Shown: positions 11,036 through 22,850 of the stretch, one piece after another | Layout: each line of letters begins with the position of its first letter | Numbering within the stretch: position 1 is the stretch's first letter | Source: Astrocystis sublimbata | Taxonomy: Eukaryota > Ascomycota > Sordariomycetes > Xylariales > Xylariaceae | NCBI GenBank assembly: GCA_022453515.1 | Contig: JAJNNY010000032.1 | Span: 1-64,000 of the forward strand | Direction: 5' to 3' | Length of the DNA stretch: 64,000 nucleotides | Made by a program: the position numbers and the translations under genes | The notes under the pieces: generated by a model | Told to the model about the DNA's origin: nothing | What the model saw: the letters and a program-made list of their open reading frames with translations, nothing else | Databases searched by the model: none

Positions 11036-12450
11036 CAGGTCAGTCAACCCTCTGCAACCTAGACAAGCCGTTCGGTTTACCCAATCAACTTACCGAACTC
11101 GGCTATTCACATTCCCCTTCGTGTATACGTCCCTTGTGTGCGATTTCGCCCTAAATACATCTACAGCCGCTGACTGAGGCTAAATAGTTTGACGAGTCTC
11201 TCGTGAGTGACGAGGGACGTTCCCAAGCAGTCATTTCTAAGCAGGCACCTCCAGAGGAGGCAGAGCGTACATTGCCGCAAGGACCCGTCGAGGAGGCAGA
11301 ACCAAGCCCCATGCCGCGAGCAATGACCGCGTCGTATCCTCAACGGCGACTTCAGAAGACGGGGCCGGCCAACTCGGAGCACACCGCTAAGCAGGTCGCG
11401 ACGCCCAGCCCGCTTCGGTCTATGATGATGGCTTGAATCCCAGCAGAGTCGAACGGAGGTATGTTGACGCTCGAGTTCCCATGCGGGAGCAACGGCTAAC
11501 TAGTCGACTAGATATCCCTCAGGCGTGTCCGCGGACAGCCCAGATTGAGGATTGATACTTCACCAGCCCTACCCTAGCCTGGGTGCAATACCGCCGGGAA
11601 CCCCATGACACTTGTTGAACATGTAGTTTTCTGCTTTTTCAGGCCGACGTCTTGTACTCTGTTACGTGCATTGGTCAAAGATTTATGTATTCCATGAACA
11701 ATTAAATCGTCATGATTCAAGGGAGACATGGTGCCGCTCGTTAGAATTTAGATTGCAAATATATCGCCCCGTCGCTCGTTGCCTACCTCCTACGCTCGAT
11801 CTATCTTAGTGACGTATTGTGAATCTCTTTCTTGCAAAGACATGAAAGATTAGCCCACTATGGTGACTAGTTACTAGTATCGCACAGGCATTGCGACATG
11901 CTACCATAAATGCCAAAAGGCGTGGAAGGGCGTGGCAGTGGATCCTCCCGAGGAAAGGCTCCGAGGACCGCGCCGCATGCCCGAATATCGGGTCGAAAAT
12001 TCCGCCCACAAGCCACAATATACTTTTTACGCCTTCTGGTTGTTAAGTACATAAGTCACCAACCAACACGCATCACGTACGTTTCGTATTGTACTACTCA
12101 AGTACTTGGATGAATTTAACCAGATCTGATGCGGAACAGGACAATATTCAGCTTATATAACAAACCACCAATTGAACTCTGATCTTTTTTTTTCAACCTT
12201 TTTTTTATCCAATAAATATCGAGAAAAGAAAGGCCGAACTAAGTCATGTAAGTTCTGCATGCAGCTCAACTAGACCGTAGCGGATGTAGTACACGATTCT
12301 GATTCTCCAAAAGTTGCAGCTCCGCATAGGTACTATACCTTCCTACCGGATACAGCATCATTATATACACCAGCCAAAACCGGCTTGCTATAGAATTACT
12401 CGCGCACCAATAGACAAACACCCGCGCCTGAACACGCTCTAGTTGTGGCA
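11036..12450. other. Intergenic region, eRF1 3' end to prephenate dehydratase
   Basis: 1.4 kb. The first ~700 bases are probably 3' UTR and terminator of eRF1, with AT-rich stretches near 11680-11770. 12180-12235 has T-rich runs (TTTTTTTTTCAACC, then more T) followed by an A-rich stretch, likely promoter of the next gene. Short open frames at 11203-11436 and 11910-12113 have no recognisable content. Confidence 0.5.
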
Positions 12451-13821
12451 ATGGCGACGACGACCGATGCAGATGAGCGGATAAGCTCCGGGGGCGCTGG
12501 CTTGAGGAGGCCCGTCGTCTGCTTCTTGGGGCCGATTTCGTCCTTCACTCACCAGGTACGCGCGCAAGAGAGTCTTGAGTCTGATATTATATGATGATAC
12601 GATGGCTACATTTCATTGGGGAATTAGAGCCCTACCTCTCGTCTCAGCGGCTCTGGGTTCTCATCATGCATCGAGTGTTACAGGCAACAATGACGGCATT
12701 CCCTTCGGACAAGTTCGACTTAATGCCAGTTGGCACAATAAAGGGTATGTTACATTTTACATACAACAAGAGATTCATCTCCTCTCTCCTGTCGCGAATA
12801 ATACTCGGATACGATTGAGCATACATATCAGTTTGCAGATACCTGGGCTAGCTAACATATTACAAAAAAACAAAAAGACATCTTCGACACAACACAATCA
12901 GGCACCGCCGAGTACGGCGTGGTGCCCTTCGAAAACTCGACCAACGGCTCCGTCGTGTTCACCCTGGACAACTTCGCAGACCGGGCAAACTCGTACAAGG
13001 ACCTGAGCGTGTGTCGGGAGATCTACCTCGACGTGCACCACTGTCTCCTCGGACACATCGCCCCATCGACGGAGCCAGCCCCTAACACAAACACAAACAC
13101 AAACACAGAAGGCAGCAACAGCGGCCAACAAACACAACAGCCTCACCCAACAGCAGCGCGATCGCGGCCCTCGCACCCGCTCTCCCACGTGCGCCGCATC
13201 TACAGCCACCCGCAGGCCTTCGGGCAGTGCACGGCGTTCCTAGCGTCGTATCTGCGGGGGATCGAGACGGTGGACGTGAGCAGCACGTCGCGCGCGGCGG
13301 AGCTTGCGCTGGCGGACGCGAGCGGCGAGAGCGCGGCCATCAGCTCGGCCGTCGCGGCCGCGATGCTCGGGCTCGACGTGCTGGCGCGCAACATCGAGGA
13401 CCGCGACGACAACACGACGCGCTTCTTTGTGCTGCGGCGGGGCGAAGGTCCTTCTCCTTCAGAGGATGTAACAAGCAGTGGAAGAAATGATAACGAAGAG
13501 GGCAAGGACAAGGATGAGAACGACGCGCAAGTCCTGTCAAGCACCAAGTCCCTCCTCTCCTTCACGGTCCCGCACCGCAGCCCGGGCGCCCTGGCCGACG
13601 TGCTCTCGTGCTTCCGGCGCGGCGGGCTGAACCTGACGAGCATCAACAGCCGGCCCAGCCTCTCGGGCGCCACGGCCTTCGAGTACATCTTCTTTGTCGA
13701 GTTCGAGGGCCACCGGTACCGGGACCCGCGGGGCCGCGTGGCCGCCGTGCTGGCTGACGTCGCCGCCGTCGCGAAGACGTCGCGCTGGCTGGGTAGCTGG
13801 GAGAACATGCGCAAAAGCTGA
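12451..13821 (+). CDS. PHA2: Prephenate dehydratase, 369 aa
   Basis: Three exons: 12451-12555, 12684-12744 (61 nt) and 12878-13821. The enzyme converts prephenate to phenylpyruvate in phenylalanine synthesis, in the cytosol. The catalytic part has FLGPISSFTHQ, TIKDIFDTTQSGTAEYGVVPFENSTNGSV (in blocks) and the conserved TRF motif in DDNTTRFFVL. The C-terminal ACT regulatory domain reads LLSFTVPH..PGALADVL..GLNLTSINSRP. Two insertions stand out: an Asn-Thr repeat encoded by (ACAAAC)n near 13084-13107, and a ~40-residue Ser/Asp/Glu/Lys-rich linker between the TRF motif and the ACT domain (13440-13545). The usual Gly in GPxGS is Ser here. Feedback control by phenylalanine through the ACT domain is expected from the family. 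Confidence 0.93.
13084..13108 (+). repeat. (ACAAAC)n simple repeat inside the prephenate dehydratase gene
   Basis: About four units of ACAAAC encoding alternating Asn and Thr residues. It lies in a non-conserved loop, so unit-number changes would keep the frame. Confidence 0.75.
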
Positions 13822-14607
13822 GTCCGGGGTGGTATGGCGAAAAGGTATTGTGTTTGTTAGTTAAACTTATCGAATTCTTAGTTAAGGGGTCTGTAGTCAC
13901 TAAGGGGGCTGGAAAAAACGCGTGCTCAGAAATACGCCTCATTGAGCACCATCGCTTTTCCCCTATGTTGTTGCCCGCCGCTGTAGGTGCTGATGTGGTA
14001 GTTCTGGTTGTGGCACTCGGAGTTGAAGCAATTGCGAAATAGGGCCTTTCTCTATGCGTGACAATTATAATAGGATCGTCCATGTTGGCTCGGAGCTGGA
14101 GTATGCATCTCTCGGCAGAGCGAGATTTTATGAACAGCTCAACCCAACGTCTGAATCGCAAAGAGATTGGTAGCTTCAATTGACCGTCAATTCAGTTCTA
14201 CCATTGCCCATTCAATTTTGCTAATACCTGTAAAACCTTTGCAATGTCACGAGAAGTCTGATAAGACTGGTGTCTTTCCTCCACTTCCACAAACACCCAA
14301 AGATATTTCCACCCATGCAGGAAGACCGTAGGAGTAATGAGAGGTCCCAAAACATGAAATAACAATACTGTTCCATCAATTTTCGTCGAAATAGGCAGGC
14401 TGATTGACTATTGAAAGAAAAATGAAACACGTGCGGTCCATGCGTATGATGCTCAATATTTCTGATTACTCCATCCGACGCCTAGCCGTCCGGCCTGCCA
14501 TTCTAAATTAAGATATAGGTGTACAGAGAACCCCAGTTCGTCCAACTCGTTCAGGGCCCTTATTTTCAGGTCTAATTGTTCAATTGGCGATTGTTGCGGT
14601 CGACCAA
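13822..14607. other. Intergenic region between convergent PHA2 and PDA1
   Basis: 786 bases containing the two 3' ends. No open frame with supporting content; short antisense frames overlap the genes only. Confidence 0.6.
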
Positions 14608-15991
14608 TTAGGATGAGAAGTAGTAGTTCTCATCGGGGGTACGGCCGCGCATGAACTGCGGCTCGCTACCCCTGGCGTAGATGTCTTCGTACAGGATCTC
14701 GGGCTTCGTCTCGGGAACGGGCATGGCCTCGGCGGCGGCGACCTCCTCGTTGACGTGGCTCCGGGCTTCCTTGTCGATGGACTTGAGGGCTTCCTCGTTG
14801 CAGACGCCCCAGTCGAGGATCTTCTGCTTGAGGCCGGCGATGGGGTCGTTGGTTGACCGCATGCGCTGGATCTCCTCACGGGTTCGGTATGTGGTGCCGG
14901 GGTCGGACATGGAGTGACCACCGTAGCGGTAGGTAACGTACTCGAAGACGAGGGGGCCGTTCTCGGCAACAGCCCACTCCTTGCCGTGCTTGACAGCAGC
15001 CTTGACGGCTAGGACGTCCATGCCGTTGACCTTGATACCGGGGATGTACTGTCCACGCTTGTAGTACTCGGTGAGGGCGGACGATCGGGCAGCAGAAGTA
15101 CCCATACCGTACTTGTTGTCTGGGCGGTACAGTCAGCTTCATGTTGATCTAGGGTATAACATTGCGGGGACCAACGTACTCTCACAGCCGAAGAGGGCAG
15201 GCAGCTTCCAAAGCTTGGCCATGTTGAAAGCCTCGAAGACTTGACCTTGGTTGCTAGCACCGTCACCATAGAGGATGACGGAGGCGTTCTTGCGGCCCAT
15301 GTACTTGTGGGCGAAGGCCAGACCGGCACCGACGGGGACCTGGGCACCAACGATACCGTTACCGCCGTAGAAGCCCTTGGTGAACATGTGCATGGAACCA
15401 CCCTTTCCGTAGGCGATACCCTCACGTCGGCCGAGCAGCTCTCCGATGATGGATCGCACGGAAGCGCCACGCATCATGGCGTAACCGTGGCATCGGTACG
15501 CTGTGATGACATCGTCCTCCTTGGTCAGAGCGTGCTCGATACCGACAGCTACAGCCTCTTGTCCTGTAGACAAGTGGCAGAAACCACGGATCTTCTTCTC
15601 CTTGTACAAGCGATCGGCGGCCATCTCCATCTGTCTGAGGGGGACGATTTAGCGGATGAGGCGGCGGTTGCGTGGAGGGCAGATGGGGTGTAGAGGCGTT
15701 GGGAGCTTACCTGGTGACAACCATGTCACGGTACATCTGCTTCAGCTCCTTCTTGGTGACATCGAGGGTGTATGAGGGGGGGTCGAGCTCGTAGGTCTCG
15801 AAGCTTTCGTCGCTCAGGGTGACCTGGAAGGGCTGGTCATCGGAATCGGGAACGGCGCTCTTCTCGGCGTGGGACGAGGCAGCGTCGGTGGTGACGGATC
15901 GCAGGGCGGCGACAGTCGACCTCGCAGCGGGAGCCCGCGCACGCACCAGGGGCGCCGTGGCTCGGGGGACTCGCAGCGCACGCGAGAACAT
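14608..15991 (-). CDS. PDA1: Pyruvate dehydrogenase E1 component subunit alpha, mitochondrial, 415 aa
   Basis: Three exons on the minus strand: 15991-15711, 15634-15180 and 15119-14608 (phases 2 and 1). This is the E1-alpha subunit of the mitochondrial pyruvate dehydrogenase complex, which decarboxylates pyruvate with thiamine diphosphate and passes acetyl groups to E2. The N-terminus [20 protein letters not shown] is an Arg/Ala-rich, acid-free mitochondrial presequence. The thiamine-diphosphate motif runs from [12 protein letters not shown] to the pair NN in CENNKYGMG, which spans the exon 2/3 junction. The regulatory phosphorylation loop is present as [15 protein letters not shown]. The C-terminus ends with [11 protein letters not shown]. 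Length and order agree with yeast Pda1. The neighbouring prephenate dehydratase is convergent. Confidence 0.97.
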
Positions 15992-17596
15992 TGTGAAAGA
16001 GATGTGATGATAAAGGAGGGGAGGGGGAGAGGGTGGTAAGGGAGAAGAGAATAGGTAGGTGAGCGACGGCAAGGTGGGAAGAATGAGAGCGCGGCTGGCG
16101 GTGAGACGGTGCCGTGTGGTGGTGGTGGTGGTGGTGGCGGTCTCGGTATTGGTCTCGTCGCTATCTCTAAAATTTAGAGATACCTTAGGATGTGGCAGTG
16201 CTGTACCAATGTCGACACACAATATCCAGCGAATCTGAGGTACCCAACTAGTATTGTGCTTACGCAGTAAGCTTGAGACCTGGTTTTCGGGGTCTGGTTG
16301 GGGTCAGTCAGCGTGAGCGCAGGACGACAGAGGGAGAAAAATAATTATGGAGCTCCGGCCAAGCAGTCCCAGAAGTCGCTCAACAATTGCAAGTTGTTGC
16401 AGCCAAACACGCCAAAGTGCAGCGGGCGTGCCTGCTTCTGACCTCCGACAGCTTGCGCTGTTCGACGCTGGACCCCCAATTCCCCCCTGCACTGGCCATA
16501 CTTTGGGGTTAGTCCGGCCGACCAGCGGAGCTCCAACGGCCCGATAAGCCTCGTACTAGGTAGCACCTACCAATCCTGAGGTACCTAGTGCCGATAGCCA
16601 CTAACTCCCACCTCGACTCCAGCTTCATTGCTTCTACTACTCGTACCTCTATGTAGGTATGGACGGTAAGTACAATTGATTCTACTGCTATTGCAGAATT
16701 TGGATTAATTAATGGGCAGTCCTGTTAGATACTAGATAGTAAGCTTGGGAAATAATAGCAAGGTTTGTGGTGCACTGGCATCGATGAGGTTCAATTGGAC
16801 ATGGTAAAGACACCTAGTAAGACAATGGACCATGAAGCTTGAGCCAATTACTCACGATACTTATGGCTAGGTAGGTAGGTAAGTATTTCAACTCAATCAA
16901 GTACGTGCTTCATATCAAATGACATCCAGTGAACAACAATTGCAAGTCAGGATACCAAAAAGGGTTGGAAACACACCATGCTGTATCTGTAAACCAGTCG
17001 AGTACCCAAGTAAGTCTAACCAGAGGAGAGGAATGAACAACACGACGGCTTGTTCTTTTACACATCGTAACCCGAATTAGTCCAAATTACCCAATGGTGT
17101 TGTGGTCCCAAGCCAATTGGTTTAGAAACCACCCAGAAAAAAACACACCTAACCCAAAGTTGTTGATACCCTTCAACACCGTCCAACACCTAGCGTATTC
17201 ATTATTCAACCCATTTAAAATCAACCTGACCCCGGACGCAGACGGCGCCTCCATGAGTCCCACCCTAGCCTGCCGCCTTTCTAGCGTTGGCCACGTCAAG
17301 ATAAATATCTCAAAGTGAGTCCTAGTCCTGCCATACCGAATCTCCTACGCCATTGCCCTCCATGCCCGCATCAAAGAAGGCCAACTGGCTATATGCAACT
17401 TGAGCTATGTCTGTTGCAGTGTCGTGGATGTGAAGAGGAATGAAGAGAGCCGCAAGAGATGAGAAGAATATGCATACACCATCCCTTGCTAGTGGTAACA
17501 ATGATATATGAGTGTTTGTCACCACCAAGTGAAGGCCGGTAAAAGCATGAGCATGACGAAAGCAAACGCCACAAGAGCTCAACACGTCGGCAGTCG
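15992..17596. other. Intergenic region upstream of PDA1
   Basis: 1.6 kb. The part next to PDA1 (16000-16220) is its leader, C/T-rich on the minus strand. The rest contains short open frames with no recognisable content and several TACC/GGTA-rich words (for example 16570-16590 and 16868-16885). Confidence 0.5.
16115..16138. repeat. (GGT)n microsatellite in the PDA1 leader
   Basis: Eight or so GGT/GTG units on the plus strand, CCA on the PDA1 sense strand, about 125-150 bases upstream of the PDA1 start codon. Confidence 0.8.
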
Positions 17597-18976
17597 TCAT
17601 CTTTTGATACGCTTCGAAGAACGTCTGCGGCCACTGCCACTACCGCCGCCGTCGGCCTCGCCCTCGGAATCGTCGTCACTATCGCTCTCCTCGCGCGCGC
17701 GGGTCCTGTCGTTGCCCTTCTTGATCGAGATCAGACACCCTTGCTCCTTGAGGCGCTTCGTAAGCGCCGTGCTCGCCTTCATGCCCGGGAAGTCCTTGGC
17801 GTTGTAGACGGTGAAGATGTCGCTCATGACCAGCGCCGCCACCGGCGTCCTGTGGCCCGGCGACGACGACGGGTCCAGCACCATGAAGCTGAACTGCAGC
17901 CGGAACGAGCCCGGCGTGCGGCACGACAGGTCCGGGAAGCAGAAGAAGCACCCGTACGCGTTGTGCTCGTCGTAGCCCGCGAACGGCGACGACACCACCG
18001 TCCCCATAAGTCGACGCTGCGTGCGGTAGTCCTCCGGCATCGACGACATGTCCTGGTCCCCCGTCTCGTTCCAGATCGTGCAGTGCATGATGGAGTAGCT
18101 GTGCGTGAGCCGCTGTCTGATGTCCTCTTCCGAAGCCGTGGGGTCCTCGATGCTCATTTGGATGATGGGCGGTGGGTCGATGACCCGGCGGTCTCGCTCA
18201 CCATACCCGCATGATCTGGCCGCCACGGGTTGTTGCCGTATGCTGATGCGGTAGGTAGATGTTCCTTTGGTGGTGCTTCGGCTTCGTTCAGGTTGGCAAA
18301 CGGGTCCCTTGTGAGATTCGCTTGCCGTAGTAGGGCCCTGGTTCTGTTCACTGCTTAATATATCGGCAATTTTCATCCGCGGCTCCGGTCCTCGCGACCC
18401 CGCAGGCTGCGATCCCATCTGATTAACGGGGCTTCTCGCCCGGTAGGAGAAGTTCGGCCAAGCGGGATGGGGTTGCGCGTCTTGAGGCGGTTGTTGGGGT
18501 GCTTTCTCGTGGGCCGGTGCCAAGTCGGACGACAGAGAATAGGCTGGTGGTGGTGGTGACTGTCGATATTGTGCAGATTGGCGACGGCGGAAGTCTGGTG
18601 AGTCCTCCGATCGCTCGCTCGCAGCTGGTGATAGATATGCGGATGAATTCCATGCCCTCCCGTCGGCTTGTGGTCTACTCGAGGAATTCAATGCAGGATG
18701 GGCGCCCTCAGGACCCGGGATCGAAGCCTGCGTAGGCCGGTGAGCTGGTTTGGAGGTCGGACCTGCATATCCCTCCCGGTGTGGAAACTGCCCGTTCAAT
18801 GCGCCTCCCCGGTCATTCGAGCTGGCGTGGTCATCGTGGACGCCAATGAACAGGCTAGATGGTGGGGGAAGTCGCAGAGACTGCGCATTGTACTCTCCAG
18901 AATATAGCGAGGCACCTCGAGGCACACGGCCGCGGTCCCACGAATCGAAGTGTTGCCGAGCCATGTCTTCCAGCAT
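17597..18976 (-). CDS. velC: Velvet-domain transcription factor, probably VelC type, 459 aa
   Basis: A single open frame on the minus strand. Residues 1-230 are low-complexity (Pro/Ser/Gln/Arg). The velvet domain follows from about residue 245 with 'YRISIRQQPVAARSCGYGE', 'RDRRVIDPPPIIQ', 'GTVVSSPF', 'GCFFCFPDLSCRTPGSFRLQF' and 'DIFTVYNAKDFPGM'. Velvet domains fold like Rel/NF-kB DNA-binding domains and control development and secondary metabolism, often as heterodimers. The combination AARSC..ERDRRVIDPPPI and the long disordered N-terminus fit VelC better than VelB or VosA; this subtype is judged from memory. An acidic Ser/Asp run then a basic tail (RRRSSKRIKR) forms a likely nuclear localisation signal. 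ATGs at 18976 and 18964 are both usable; the first is listed. A 9-kb gene-free region lies upstream. Confidence 0.85.
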   Translation of the reverse strand: MLEDMARQHFDSWDRGRVPRGASLYSGEYNAQSLRLPPPSSLFIGVHDDHASSNDRGGALNGQFPHREGYAGPTSKPAHRPTQASIPGPEGAHPALNSSSRPQADGRAWNSSAYLSPAASERSEDSPDFRRRQSAQYRQSPPPPAYSLSSDLAPAHEKAPQQPPQDAQPHPAWPNFSYRARSPVNQMGSQPAGSRGPEPRMKIADILSSEQNQGPTTASESHKGPVCQPERSRSTTKGTSTYRISIRQQPVAARSCGYGERDRRVIDPPPIIQMSIEDPTASEEDIRQRLTHSYSIMHCTIWNETGDQDMSSMPEDYRTQRRLMGTVVSSPFAGYDEHNAYGCFFCFPDLSCRTPGSFRLQFSFMVLDPSSSPGHRTPVAALVMSDIFTVYNAKDFPGMKASTALTKRLKEQGCLISIKKGNDRTRAREESDSDDDSEGEADGGGSGSGRRRSSKRIKR

Positions 18977-21900
18977 GATATAATAAGGCCCGGTACGTGC
19001 AAGAGGAGTTGGACACCAGCAACAATAAGACGGGCAACAATGGTGCCGTATGTACCGGAGGGCCGTCTAACAGACCTGACAACGACGATCCGAGTATACT
19101 AAGGCGCGATGGAACTGCGAATACAATGCCAATGATACACCAGATGCGATAATGACTGCCCGACTGGCTCCGTGGTCACCAGGACCAACTGAATCTTAAT
19201 GGTGTAATCTACAAGAGTGCGTCAGACGGTAGCAAAGCAGAGACGCGACTGGTCGTAGACTCCTCCTGGTGCAGCTAGACTCGTGAGAGATGGAAACAAG
19301 GTAGAAGATGGGCGCCAAAAGCGGCAGCAGTAGTCGCAATCGCGGTCACAGTGGCAGAGCGTTCTAGACAATGTCTACGCGGTGTGACGACGGCGCCACT
19401 ACTGGAGTGTCGATGTCAATCTTCAAATGCGGGCGAATCAACGGCGAAAGTCTCAACGCCGGAGGAAATCCAAATGCAGATGGATGACGGACGCCTACAT
19501 ATTCAAGGCTGGGCGGACTAAATGGGAAGCCGTGGAGAGACGCGATGGGAAGATAGATGAACGTACGCTGTGCTGTAGTACGGTTGCCGTCGATACGTAT
19601 CACCGCACCCTTACGCCGAGCCCAGGTAAAAAGAATCGCCTTCGAGAATCAATTGCAGAGGTTGAGACATGGCCTGGCGAATCCGGGATGAATATTTGCC
19701 GCTCGCGTGTCGTTGTCAAGCAAGCATGGTATCCAACCAACTTCAACTTGGAGGCGGCTGCCGGCTACTAGTATAGCGCAGTCCCTACTTCAGTCGTGGG
19801 TAAAGTTGGTAAGAGAGCAATTCCGGCAGCCCTGCGAACGTAGATGGGAGAAATACATGGTCTCTGTGCGTTTGATACACCGATCCAGCTGCCGCCACTT
19901 TGACGAGCGATGGGGTGTACATAGGCAAGAGGCGTACGTGCCCGACCGATTTGTCTCTGGCTTACTGTAGGTTCCAACGGTTCCAACCGTGCACCAGCGC
20001 CAACTTGGGTAGGCAGCTGGGCAGTACATCATGTATTCCGTGGACGGTGGGAGTGAGGTGACTGCAGCTCGACACAGGGGTGCTTCTGCTACATGCTGGT
20101 CTTCGCTAACGCGTACTCTGCTCTGCTGGTCGACGGGAAATTCATCGTCCTCGAAGGTGCGCAGGTACTGTATCAAAAGAAACCTAGATATATAATACCT
20201 CCCACATATATCGTCACACCAAGGTAGTCAAGCGAGAGAGAGCCTACCCACTCGCCCACCTCGCCCACCTAGGATGCTAGGTACTAGGTAGACTGGCCCG
20301 GCCGGGGAAGAGCCAGCAGTTCTTCTGGAAACATGGGGGTGTTCGGGTGTTCAAGGTCACGCAAGACTGGGGAAGGGGATCTACAGCGTTTTACGGCTCA
20401 ATGGCACTGCCAACCTAAGTACAATAGTTTTGCATTTGTATGCTGTTGGTGCAGGGTTGCGCCTCAATCGCCTTTGGCGGTTGTCTTGACGCTGCGTCCT
20501 ATTACATTCATGTCATCGCCATAAACAACCGCCCTGGATATGTAAGATTGTGTACCAGAGTTGTTGTGGAATTAAAAGGTAGACGAGTCTGGACGAGCAG
20601 GCAAGCTATTTGCTTTTGCTCAATGTCAGCCCACTCCTCTGGACGCGGTAGCAATAACGCCTCGGATGCTGTTCGGGCATACCTGGAGACGATCGGCGAG
20701 TCGTTAAGCCACTTGCTACAATACAGCCATGCGAATCCGACTCGGTCAGGCGAGATGGTTTTCTTATTTGGTCTGCTGCAAGTCAGCCAAACTATCAGCG
20801 GTTAGCGTCACGTTCGGAGCTACCTACCTACTGTTTGACATGCCAATTCAGTTGCGAGTGGATATATATATGCTACCTTAACATACAGGTGTTCTTATTT
20901 CCTTGAAGGTGCTATGGGATGCATATGGCTAGGCATCTGCTAGGTGGGTGTTCGTACGACTCGGCTCTGAAAGCATCGCGCTCGGAGATTTCCATGATCG
21001 TGGTACTATATAGGTTTCTACGTACCAACCTATATGCCATACATGCATAGCGGTAGGAATATGCGTGCTTCACGTCATGGAAGGTAAAGTATCGGGGTGT
21101 GTACCTTAACACCGCATGGGCTTGCTCTTGTGGGACAGCCCCGGGCCGAACCGGGAGCGCAGTACAGTATCACTTTTGCCGTGCTATATTTCAAGCTTGA
21201 TGAGCATGAAGCCTCATCTCGACGATGTATGTATATTGAGAGACCCGTGCATTGCGCGTTGGTTTTCCCCACCGTCTGGTTGCCACGTATCGGGCTCTAC
21301 CTGGTGTCAAGCAACCTAGTTCAAATCGCAAAGTATATCTGCTGTCCATGGTAAGTATTCGCAACCCAATCTGCTCGCGAATACGCTTGTGCGTGTTGGT
21401 CGTGATTCATGATATGGTGCTATGGTGCTATAGATCCCAGAAACTGCGCTCTGTAAAGGGGAGACGGGAACATTGCCTACCTCAGATCGTACTATAACAC
21501 GTCGATCCGGGCACAGCAGCGCGGAATAAGCTTTCAATCCAACAATAAAGGTGCGACCCAACAATCTGGCGTGTCATGTTGAACAACGCGCAATTTATCC
21601 ATCGTGGCAAAAGTGTCACGACAAATGCACACATACCTGGAATATACCCAAAGTACTGTAAGGTTCCGATGTTGGTCTAGTACCAGGAACCTAAATTTGG
21701 GACATAGGTATTTTGTCATCATGCTGGGGTACGGTTAAGGGGATTAGCATGAGACGCATACCAAGCATGCCTTGCTCACACCGATAGGCTACCTGTGTCC
21801 AGAGCGGGCCAAATACGGCCCTGCAGATGGCATCGTGATCGGGGCTTCTTAGGTAGATAGCATGTATCCAGCCAGCAACATCGTGAAAACCGAGTAGTCG

Positions 21901-22828
21901 GGCCCCGTGCAGTGTAGCATCAACTACTACATGTATTCAACCAACGTTGTGTGTGCAGGTGCCCCAGTCTGCCAGTGGTAGGGGTAGGGAGTTGGGGCAA
22001 GGGGGGATGTGAGGAAGGGCAAGGTTCCGGCATGGGTAGAAGAACATGGGTTGCAGCCAAACGGGCCATAATGTCCCCTCATTGCGTACCTTGCCTTTTC
22101 AGCCATCTCTCTCCATCTCCCCCACCAGCAAGAGCCCCGTCTTGACTTGCTTTAGCTACGGAGTACTCCATTCATTGTCTTGGGTCTGGATGAGATCCTG
22201 GAGCCTGGTCAACTGTCCCTCTATTATTGCAAGCTTGTCATTGAATTAGCTTATACACATATACGTATGATACCTCTATGCAGACCTAGCGGCAGATGGT
22301 ACAGCCGCCAATCTTCATGCGGGATAATGCATTCTCAATCCCGTCCAGGTTTGTGCCGCGTTCGCCTCTGCCTTTGCTATTACAAGACCGCCTCAGGCTG
22401 AAATACCCGTGCCGCCGTCATCACACAACATCGGCATGTCAACGGCTACCAGCGTCTCGAGCCTTGGCAGTTATAGACGTACGCACTACACTACTCTTTT
22501 GCCCCTCGTCTGATGACTAAAGGGACAGGAAAGGACGAACTGTGCTGTTGACTTGCATGCCTTTGATCTCGGTGTGGAAGAGGAGTGCGAGGATAAGTTG
22601 GGATCGACACTCTACTAGTGATAGTGAGTATGTGATCTCGCAGATTGTTAACATGGCATATAGCGTGACAAAACCTCCGTGCGCAGAGCTGTGGGCGCTT
22701 TGGGGCGCATGCGAGGCGTCGTCGAATCTTTGGTGGCGTCGTGCTATGCCTGATTTGCCCTTCAGCTTAGCTATCATCAGACGACACATGCATCCGAGGA
22801 TCTCCTCGCCCCGGCGAGAACCCGGTAA

Positions 22829-22850
22829 TTGGTAGTTGGTAGTTGGTAGT
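22829..22850. repeat. Three tandem TTGGTAG units
   Basis: TTGGTAG repeated three times without interruption, in gene-free DNA. Confidence 0.8.
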
